From an uncultured Haloferula sp. (GTDB lineage: Bacteria; Verrucomicrobiota; Verrucomicrobiae; Verrucomicrobiales; Akkermansiaceae), in the NCBI GenBank assembly GCA_946481625.1, contig CAMLOZ010000226.1, forward strand, positions 1-6,310: a stretch of DNA of 6,310 nucleotides, written 5' to 3'. Below, piece after piece: positions 1 through 5,567 of the stretch. The notes beneath the pieces were generated by a model. The model saw only the letters and a program-made list of their open reading frames with translations. It ran no database searches and had not been told where the DNA came from. Position 1 is the first letter of the stretch; every line of letters starts with the position of its first letter. A program made the translations under genes and the position numbers.

Positions 1-1845
1 GAAGGAGGGCGCTGAGAAGAGTTCGCCGTGGCTCAGTTCGACACCGGTCGCGGCGCGCAGCAGCGCGGAGAGCCGGGTCGCTTCGATCGAACTCATGCCG
101 AAGGCGATCAGGTCGTCTTCCGCGCGGGCCCCGTCCCGACCGGAAGCCTCGCGCACCGCATCGAGCACACATTCGAGCACCGGTCCGGCGGGCAGGCGCG
201 GGATCGCCGGGGCAGCGGCCTCGTCGTAGATCACCGCGAGCGATCCGGCGGCGAGCGCCTCGCGGGTCGCCCCGCGGCGGATCTTGCCGCTGGTGGTACG
301 GGGCAGGGTACCGCCACGGACGAGCACGATGCGATGCACGGAAATCTCAACGAGGTCGGCAATGCGGCGGCGGATCGCGGAGCAGAGGACGGCGGATTTT
401 TCCTGCGAGAGGCGGGCGCATTCGAGGGCGAGGGCCACGCTTTCGCCCATGGCCGATTCGTCCGCCACGGCGGCGGCGGCGGTGACTTCTGGGAAGGCAA
501 GCAGGGCCGACTCGATGTCCTCGGGCGCGACATTCGTGCCATCGAGGATGATGAGGTCCTTGATCCGGCCGACGACGTGCAGTTCGCCGTTTTCGAGGTA
601 ACCTCGGTCGCCGGTGTGGAGCTCGCCGTCCTTGTCGAAGGAGGAAGCGCTGAGCTCCGGGTGATTCCAGTAGCCTGCGGAGACGCTGGGACCCTTCACG
701 CGGATCTCGCCGATCTGTCCGGGAGCGAGCGTCGCGCCGGTCTCGGGATCGGCGATGCGCAGTTCGAGGCCGTCGAGGACCGGGCCGCAGGAAACGTGGC
801 GGCCGGCGGCGGGATGATTCGAAATGCGCTGGAGCTGTCCGGCGCGGCAGCCGGTAACGGTGAGCGTGGCTTCCGCAAGGCCGTAGCCGGGGAGGAAGGA
901 TTCCGGCCTGAAGCCGAAGGGGGCGAAGCGGCGGGTGAACCGTTGCAGGGTCTCCACCTGGATGCGCTCGGCCCCGCAGGGCGCGGCCTTCCAGCAGCTC
1001 AGGTCGAGTCCTTCGAGTTCCTCGTCGCGGATCGAACGCAGGCACATCTCGAAGGCGAAATTCGGGCCGCCGCTGAACTCGGCGCGGTGGCGGCTGATGG
1101 CTCGAAGCCAGCGGACCGGGCGCTGGATGAAGTGGTCGGGCGTGAAGAAGGTGAGCGAGAAGCCGGCCTCGATCGCGAAGAGGATCTTCAGCACCAGGCC
1201 CATGTCATGGTAGGGCGGCAGCCAGCTCAGGCCGCGCTTGATGTGGAGCGGCTCGATGTTCGCGATGAGCGCGCTCAGGTGGTGGCGCAGGTTGCGGTGA
1301 TGGATCATCACGCCCTTCGGCTCCGCGGTGGAGCCGGAGGTGTACTGGAGCAGACAGGGGTGGCCGCCCTCGCGGGCGGCGCCTTCCAGCGGATCGTGGT
1401 CCGCGGCCAATTCGGCGGTATCGAGGATCCGCAGTTCGGGGATCGGGGCCTTCGGGATTTCGCCCAGCGCGATCTTCGCGCCGGAGTCGTGAAGGATGGC
1501 ATCGAGCCGCTGCTTGTGGCGGTTGCCCCGCGGCGGATAGGCGGGCACGGCGATCGCCCCGGCATACCAGCAGGCGAAGAGGCCGGTGACGAACCCGAGG
1601 CCGGGCGGTTCCATCAGCAGCACCGGCTTGCCGGAAGCGCCTTCCCCGACCAGTCCGGCGGCCACGGCACGGGCATCGCGCGCGAGTTCGCCGAGAGAGA
1701 GGGTGAGCTCCTTGTCCTCGCCATCGGGCAGGAAGCGGTAGGCAAGCAGATCAGGATCGTGGGCTGCCCGCTGGTCCAGCACGCCGGTCAGTGCGCCACT
1801 GGCCGGAATGGCAGGACGTTCCATGGAGGCGACGGAGGGGGTCAT
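1..1845 (-). CDS. Fatty acyl-AMP ligase fused to acyl carrier domain (5' part of a PKS/NRPS-type synthase), truncated by window edge
   Basis: The reverse strand is open for 615 codons from the ATG at 1845 to base 1 without a stop, so the C-terminus lies outside the window. The ANL-superfamily adenylation domain is complete: P-loop YTSGSTAEPKGVMI (168-181), WLPPYHDMG (208-216), the FAAL-type signature SGGPNFAFEMC (258-268), PGYGLAEATL (319-328), HTGD (410-413), GRIKDLIIL (426-434) and the catalytic-lysine motif LPRTTSGKIRR (514-524, K521). A carrier domain follows (about 553-615), with FGMSSIEA placing the phosphopantetheine serine at 586. Known for the family: FAALs form acyl-adenylates from free acids and load them onto a carrier protein instead of CoA. 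Inferred: this is the loading module of a lipopeptide, lipid or polyketide synthase, cytoplasmic. Odd: the segment after PGYGLAEATL is shorter than in typical FAALs. In-frame ATGs at 1881 and 1824 are alternative starts; homology to the family begins near GALTGVLDQRA (residue 17), which fits 1845 or 1824. No start has a good Shine-Dalgarno sequence. Confidence 0.93.
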   Translation of the reverse strand, partial: MTPSVASMERPAIPASGALTGVLDQRAAHDPDLLAYRFLPDGEDKELTLSLGELARDARAVAAGLVGEGASGKPVLLMEPPGLGFVTGLFACWYAGAIAVPAYPPRGNRHKQRLDAILHDSGAKIALGEIPKAPIPELRILDTAELAADHDPLEGAAREGGHPCLLQYTSGSTAEPKGVMIHHRNLRHHLSALIANIEPLHIKRGLSWLPPYHDMGLVLKILFAIEAGFSLTFFTPDHFIQRPVRWLRAISRHRAEFSGGPNFAFEMCLRSIRDEELEGLDLSCWKAAPCGAERIQVETLQRFTRRFAPFGFRPESFLPGYGLAEATLTVTGCRAGQLQRISNHPAAGRHVSCGPVLDGLELRIADPETGATLAPGQIGEIRVKGPSVSAGYWNHPELSASSFDKDGELHTGDRGYLENGELHVVGRIKDLIILDGTNVAPEDIESALLAFPEVTAAAAVADESAMGESVALALECARLSQEKSAVLCSAIRRRIADLVEISVHRIVLVRGGTLPRTTSGKIRRGATREALAAGSLAVIYDEAAAPAIPRLPAGPVLECVLDAVREASGRDGARAEDDLIAFGMSSIEATRLSALLRAATGVELSHGELFSAPSF

Positions 1846-1876
1846 CGGAGGGGGGAGTCCGCGGTACCGGTGCCCG

Positions 1877-1906
1877 ACCATAGAAGATTCCGGCGAAAAA
1901 GGACAA
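1877..1906 (-). promoter_or_regulatory. Weak sigma70-like promoter candidate for the ligase-carrier gene
   Basis: Read on the minus strand, TTGTCC (1906-1901) and TATGGT (1882-1877) are separated by 18 bp. Each matches four of six consensus bases. Transcription would begin near 1870, giving a leader of about 25 nt before the ATG at 1845 and ruling out the ATG at 1881 as the start. The match is weak and promoter consensus in this group is poorly known, so this is only a candidate. Confidence 0.2.
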
Positions 1907-1923
1907 CTTTCCCGTCGCTACGC

Positions 1924-2016
1924 GATGACGGAAGTCGAAACTTCACTTATCTTAAGTAATTCGGCTCATACCGTCATCCGATGGTAGGCCTCCCCCATAT
2001 TAGGTGGATGACTTTT
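1924..2016 (+). other. Nested inverted repeats with mutually exclusive pairings (possible leader RNA or operator cluster)
   Basis: This part of the divergent intergenic region is AT-richer than its flanks. GATGACGG (1924-1931) is the perfect complement of CCGTCATC (1971-1978). Between these arms lie two small dyads: GAAGT-CGAA-ACTTC (1931-1944) and ACTTA-TCT-TAAGT (1945-1957). The right arm can instead pair as GTCATCC (1973-1979) with GGATGAC (2006-2012), which is followed directly by TTTT. The hexamer GATGAC thus occurs at 1924 and 2007 on the plus strand and once inverted at 1973-1978. The layout resembles an attenuator or a set of repressor half-sites. Whether it is transcribed is not known from sequence, and no known RNA family was recognised. 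Confidence 0.4.
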
Positions 2017-2043
2017 CTTGGAACGCGAAACAAATGCTGTAAG

Positions 2044-2105
2044 ACGGGGTTTAACCCTGCCGTAGGCCCGGATCGAACCGCCCTCGGGGCGGTTTGACTC
2101 CCCGT
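2044..2105 (+). other. Strong hairpin enclosed by an outer stem, just upstream of the DUF1549 gene
   Basis: TCGAACCGCCC (2073-2083) pairs with GGGCGGTTTGA (2087-2097) over 11 bp with one G-U pair and a 3-nt loop. Opening the top C-G pair gives 10 bp with a 5-nt loop. ACGGGG (2044-2049) is the perfect complement of CCCCGT (2100-2105) and could close the whole element. The 5' side also contains the odd-centred palindrome GGGTTTAACCC (2047-2057). No T-tract follows the main hairpin, so it is not a standard intrinsic terminator. It lies 39 bp before the ATG at 2137, a position suited to a structured 5' untranslated region or a regulator site. No tRNA or known riboswitch fits. Confidence 0.45.
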
Positions 2106-2136
2106 ACCCCAGCGCCTAGCTTCCCAACCCAAACCC

Positions 2137-4056
2137 ATGAAATCACCCACTTGTGTCGTGGCCGCCTGCCTGCTGGCAGGAACTTCCCTCGGCTTCGCGG
2201 CAGAGAAACTCGCGAAAGCGGACGATCCGGCCTTCATCGCGAAGTCTGCCCGTGCGATCGATGTCCATATCGCCTCCTGGTATAAGAAGCAGAAGCTGGA
2301 GGTCCCGCAGGTGACGGATGATGCGACTTTCCTGCGCCGCGTCTTCCTCGTGGCGATCGGCCGCATCCCGACCGGTGAAGAAGCGCGGGCGTTCTTGGAA
2401 ATCGATGACCCGGCGAAGCGCACGCAGTTGATCGACTATTTGATGCAGTCGAAGGGCTACTCGAGCCACATGACCAACTGGGTCTTCGATCTGCTGCGGG
2501 TGACCGACGGCCGGCCGGGCTTCCAAGGGAATTTCGAGCCCTACCGGAACTGGGTGCGCACGGCGATGGAGAACAACATGCCGTGGGATGATTTCACCAA
2601 CGCGCTCCTGGCTTCGTCCGGCGACGGCTGGGATCCGCAGACGGCGGCGGTGGGCTACTACACCCGCGACCGCGGGATGCCGCTCGACAACCTGGCGAAC
2701 TCGATGCGGGTCTTCCTCGGTTCGCGGATGGAGTGCGCGCAGTGCCACGACGACCCCTTCGGCACGACCGAGCGCCATGAATTCTACGAGCTTGCCGCCT
2801 TCACGGAGGGCCAAGGCTCCTATCGCCAAAACTACATGCGCAAGCTGTGGGACGAACTGGGGGACGCGGAAAAGCGCAACAGCGTGGACTACGAGGTGGC
2901 GCAGGTGATGTGGGACGGCGTTTACGGCCTGAGCCTCGGCGGCACCGGCGCCGGCAAGATCGAGCTGCCGTCCGACTACCAGTACCGCGACGGCGAGCCG
3001 GGCGAGATGATCGGGGCGAAGACGCCCTTCGGCAAGACGGTCCGGATTTCCGAGAAGAGCGACAAGGCAGGGGGCCGCAAGGAACTCGCGGAATGGGTCA
3101 CCAGCAAGACCGGCGAGCAATTCGCCTCGGTGGCGGCGAACCGGATGTGGAAGCGCGTGATGGGCCGCGGCGTCTATGAGCCGGTGGATGAGTACAAGGA
3201 GACCAAGCAGCTCCACCATCCCGAACTGATGGGCACGCTGATCGGCCTGATGGTCGAGCTCGACTACGATCTGCGCGCCTTCCAGAAGGTGCTGCTCAAC
3301 ACGAAAACCTTCCAGTTCGTGCCGAACCCGCAGCCTTCCAAGGTGCCGGGCGGCGACGATTTCCATGGCCGCCAGCTCACCCGCCTTTCGGCCGAGCAGC
3401 TTTGGGACTCGCTGATCACGCTGGCATCCGGCGACCCGGACAAAATCCCGCGGCGCTCTTTGGATGACCGGATCTACGTGAGCGGCAAGCCGGTGCTGGT
3501 CGGGAAGAAGAACATGGTGCAGGTCTCCAAGGAGGTGCTGGCGCTGGATTCCGAGCAAGCGGTGCGCGAGTACTTCAACAAGCTGCTGGCCGAGGTGAAG
3601 ACCGGCGGTGCGAGCGGAAGCAGCAGCGGTAGCGACGGGATGATGTCGATGAACGCGAAGGTCACCCGCTACGGCAAGGACTCCGCGGTGCGCGCTTCCG
3701 AACTGCCGAGCCCAGCGCCGCGCGACCACCTGCTCTACCTCTTCGGCCAGTCCGACCGCGTGGTGGTGGATGGCTCGAGCCGCGAGCCGAACGTGGGCCA
3801 GGTGCTCTCGCTGATGAACGGCTACGTCCAGAACCAGCTCGTGAACAACACCGGGGCCGCGCTCTACAAGAGCCTGGACGGTGCCACCACGGATGAAGAG
3901 AGGGTCCGCCGCCTCTACGTCACCATCTTGAACCGCCCGCCCAGCACCGAGGAAATGGGCTGGATGAAAGACGAGTTGAAGAAGTCGAAGGACAACGGCC
4001 TCCGCAACATCGTTTCCGCCCTCGTAATGTCTTCCGAGTTCCTCTTCCTGCAATAA
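2137..4056 (+). CDS. Exported DUF1549/DUF1553 protein with a CxxCH motif
   Basis: This 639-residue protein is complete. An N-terminal signal (residues 1-22: short basic start, hydrophobic core VVAACLLAG, cleavage plausible after GFA or GFAA) indicates Sec export. The DUF1549 region spans about 29-225 and carries MECAQCHDDPF (198-208), with C200, C203 and H204 forming a CxxCH motif like that of c-type haem sites. A central YRDGEPGE...PFG segment (283-299) leads into DUF1553 (about 313-638), recognised from RKELAEWV, ANRMWKRVMGRGVYEPVD, HPELMG, RLSAEQLWDSL, FGQSDR, LSLMNG and the closing SSEFLFLQ. The Pfam families are common in Planctomycetes and Verrucomicrobia and have no established biochemical function. 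Many relatives have an N-terminal cytochrome-like domain (PSCyt1), absent here. A Gly/Ser/Met-rich linker sits at about 490-506. The start is supported by the signal peptide but has no Shine-Dalgarno sequence (AACCCAAACCC precedes the ATG). The DUF1501 gene follows after 22 bp, so the two are likely co-transcribed and functionally linked. Confidence 0.95.
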   Translation: MKSPTCVVAACLLAGTSLGFAAEKLAKADDPAFIAKSARAIDVHIASWYKKQKLEVPQVTDDATFLRRVFLVAIGRIPTGEEARAFLEIDDPAKRTQLIDYLMQSKGYSSHMTNWVFDLLRVTDGRPGFQGNFEPYRNWVRTAMENNMPWDDFTNALLASSGDGWDPQTAAVGYYTRDRGMPLDNLANSMRVFLGSRMECAQCHDDPFGTTERHEFYELAAFTEGQGSYRQNYMRKLWDELGDAEKRNSVDYEVAQVMWDGVYGLSLGGTGAGKIELPSDYQYRDGEPGEMIGAKTPFGKTVRISEKSDKAGGRKELAEWVTSKTGEQFASVAANRMWKRVMGRGVYEPVDEYKETKQLHHPELMGTLIGLMVELDYDLRAFQKVLLNTKTFQFVPNPQPSKVPGGDDFHGRQLTRLSAEQLWDSLITLASGDPDKIPRRSLDDRIYVSGKPVLVGKKNMVQVSKEVLALDSEQAVREYFNKLLAEVKTGGASGSSSGSDGMMSMNAKVTRYGKDSAVRASELPSPAPRDHLLYLFGQSDRVVVDGSSREPNVGQVLSLMNGYVQNQLVNNTGAALYKSLDGATTDEERVRRLYVTILNRPPSTEEMGWMKDELKKSKDNGLRNIVSALVMSSEFLFLQ

Positions 4057-4078
4057 ACCCAGCCACCCCTCCGAAACC

Positions 4079-5377
4079 ATGAATTCATCGGATTTCAACC
4101 GCTACGACGAGCCGACCCGGCGACGGTTCATCGCGAACGCCGCCAAGATGTATCTCGGCGTGAACCTGTTCCCGATGCTTGGTTCGAGCATCGCCAGCGC
4201 CGCACCGACCGCCCCGGCGACGCCGAAGGCGAAGAGCGTGATCTACCTCTACATGTCCGGCGGCATGAGCCATCTGGACACCTTCGACCCGAAGAAGAAG
4301 AAGGAAGTGATGGGACCGACGGAGGCCATCGCGACGAAAGCCACCGACATCATGGTCGGCAAGTGGCTGCCGAAGACTGCGGACGTGATGGACAAGGTCT
4401 GCGTGGTCAACTCGATGACCTCGCGCCAGGGCGCCCACGAGCAAGGCACCTACATCATGCACACCAGCTACGACATGCGTGGTACGGTGAAGCACCCCTC
4501 GCTCGGTGCCTGGGTGATGAAGCTCGGGGGCCGCCACAATCCGGAGATCCCGGGTTACGTGGCGATCGACTCCTCGGCGGAATACTCCGGCGGCGGATTC
4601 TTCGGCGCGAAGTACGCCGCGGCTCCGATCGGTAGCCCGACGGACGGCCTGCAGGATTCCAAGAAGCCGGCCGGTGTTTCGCAGGAAGACTTCGACCGCC
4701 GACTCTCGCTGGCCGACCGCCTCAACAAGCAGTTCCACGGCCGCTATGAAAATGCGGACGTGAAGGCTTACGAGGAGCTGTATTTGGAAGCCATCAAGCT
4801 GATGAACAGCAAGGATCTGAAGGCCTTCAACATCAAGGACGAGCCCGCTGCCACGCGCCAGCTCTACGGGCAGGGCCGTTTCGCGCAGGGTTGCATGCTG
4901 GCCCGCCGCCTGGTGGAGCACGGCGTGCGCTTCGTGGAAGTCCAGCTCGGCGGCTGGGATACCCACTACGACAACTTCGCTGCGGTGGAAGGCCGCTGCA
5001 AGGAACTCGACCAGGCCTATGCCGGCCTGCTCATGGACCTTGAGAAGCGCGGCATGCTGAAGGACACGTTGGTCGTCGTGGCCACCGAGTTCGGCCGCAC
5101 GCCGGAGATCAAGACGGAGCACAACGACGGCCGCGACCACCACCCGGCGGCGTTCTCCTGCCTGCTTGCGGGCGGCGGCGTGAAGGGCGGCTTCAAGTAC
5201 GGCGAGACCGACGCGAGCGGCAACCGCGTGAAGGACAAGCCGGTGACCCCGCAGGACTTCAACGCGACGATCGCCTACGCGCTCGGTGTCCCCCACGATC
5301 TGACCGTGATGTCGCCTTCCGGCCGCCCGTTCAAGTTCGCGGACAAGGGTGTGCCGGTGATGGACGTCTTCGCGTGA
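4079..5377 (+). CDS. DUF1501 protein with twin-arginine signal
   Basis: This 432-residue protein is complete. The N-terminus has the twin-arginine motif TRRRFI (13-18), then a hydrophobic stretch ending in SSIASAA near 36-42, so export by Tat in folded form is predicted. DUF1501 hallmarks appear in order: MSGGMSHLDTFDPK (59-72), RQGAHEQGTY at about 116-125, GGWDTHYDNF (291-300), ATEFGRTPEI (335-344), DGRDHHP (350-356) and a C-terminal QDFNATIAYALGVPHD stretch. The family is considered related to the alkaline phosphatase/sulfatase superfamily; the conserved Asp and His residues would fit metal ligands, but its reaction is not established. The gene sits 22 bp after the DUF1549/1553 gene, the usual pairing, and is the last gene before a strong terminator. 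The start at 4079 is chosen because it gives a proper Tat n-region; no Shine-Dalgarno sequence is visible (CCCCTCCGAAACC precedes it). Confidence 0.95.
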   Translation: MNSSDFNRYDEPTRRRFIANAAKMYLGVNLFPMLGSSIASAAPTAPATPKAKSVIYLYMSGGMSHLDTFDPKKKKEVMGPTEAIATKATDIMVGKWLPKTADVMDKVCVVNSMTSRQGAHEQGTYIMHTSYDMRGTVKHPSLGAWVMKLGGRHNPEIPGYVAIDSSAEYSGGGFFGAKYAAAPIGSPTDGLQDSKKPAGVSQEDFDRRLSLADRLNKQFHGRYENADVKAYEELYLEAIKLMNSKDLKAFNIKDEPAATRQLYGQGRFAQGCMLARRLVEHGVRFVEVQLGGWDTHYDNFAAVEGRCKELDQAYAGLLMDLEKRGMLKDTLVVVATEFGRTPEIKTEHNDGRDHHPAAFSCLLAGGGVKGGFKYGETDASGNRVKDKPVTPQDFNATIAYALGVPHDLTVMSPSGRPFKFADKGVPVMDVFA

Positions 5378-5400
5378 CGGAAAAGATTCTGGTTTGAAGG

Positions 5401-5430
5401 GCGCGCCTCCGGAAGGGGGCGCGCTTTTTT
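5401..5430 (+). terminator. Intrinsic terminator of the DUF1549-DUF1501 operon
   Basis: GCGCGCCTCC (5401-5410) pairs with GGGGGCGCGC (5415-5424) over 10 bp with a single G-U pair. The loop is GGAA (5411-5414), a GNRA-type tetraloop, and six T residues follow immediately (5425-5430). The element begins 23 bp after the DUF1501 stop codon, where a rho-independent terminator of that operon is expected. It also isolates the downstream zinc-ribbon gene from read-through. Confidence 0.93.
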
Positions 5431-5444
5431 GTAGATGGGTGAAG

Positions 5445-5476
5445 GATGCGCTCCCTGAGCGGGAGCGTGATGCATC
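5445..5476. repeat. Imperfect inverted repeat without T-tract
   Basis: CGCTCCC (5449-5455) and GGGAGCG (5461-5467) form a perfect 7-bp stem with the loop TGAGC. GATG (5445-5448) can extend it by pairing with CATC (5473-5476) across an unpaired TGATG (5468-5472). No run of T follows, so it is not a standard terminator. It could be an operator for the next gene or a transcript-end stabilising structure; neither is shown. Confidence 0.4.
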
Positions 5477-5567
5477 AGTCGATCTAACGGGGAGTCGAAT
5501 CTGCTTGGTAGCCAGGGGGGCAATTGATAATGATCTGCCCGTTTTTTATCCCTCTCCACCCGACTCG
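5477..5567 (+). promoter_or_regulatory. Upstream region of the zinc-ribbon gene with a weak promoter-like stretch
   Basis: A -10-like GATAAT (5526-5531, five of six bases) has TTGGTA (5505-5510) upstream with a short 15-bp spacer. Transcription would start near 5538, about 30 nt before the ATG. A competing reading is a small hairpin, GGGCA (5518-5522) with TGCCC (5536-5540), followed after one base by six T (5542-5547), which resembles a weak terminator. AGTCGA occurs twice (5477-5482 and 5493-5498). No Shine-Dalgarno sequence precedes the start codon. The promoter reading is preferred only because the gene needs one after the strong terminator at 5401-5430. Confidence 0.22.

Noticed and set aside
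28..1959. Long plus-strand open frame of 643 codons opposite the ligase-carrier gene
   Set aside because: Its translation is Gly/Ala/Arg/Glu-rich with no recognisable domain, while the opposite strand encodes an uninterrupted adenylation domain with every catalytic motif. It is a shadow caused by GC-rich codon use.
2018..2043. Promoter-like TTGGAA...TGTAAG, and a possible sigma54 GG/GC pair, before the DUF1549 gene
   Set aside because: The spacer is 14 bp in the first reading, and the GG to GC distance is 14 instead of 10 in the second, so neither reaches a reportable promoter.
2044..2105. tRNA-like element on the minus strand (TTCGATC resembling a T-loop)
   Set aside because: The bases flanking the loop do not form a T-stem, there is no anticodon arm, and the enclosed length of 62 bases is too short for a tRNA.
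2137..2205. Possible lipoprotein signal (VAAC, Cys 11) in the DUF1549/1553 protein
   Set aside because: The cysteine comes too early for a normal lipobox, the hydrophobic core continues beyond it, and a standard signal peptidase I site near residues 21-22 fits better.
2143..4098. Minus-strand open frame of 651 codons opposite the DUF1549/1553 gene
   Set aside because: The His/Arg/Ala/Val-rich translation has no domain, and the plus strand has a signal peptide and two complete conserved domains over the same bases.
4085..5296. Minus-strand open frame of 403 codons opposite the DUF1501 gene
   Set aside because: It is a low-complexity shadow; all DUF1501 motifs and the Tat signal are on the plus strand.
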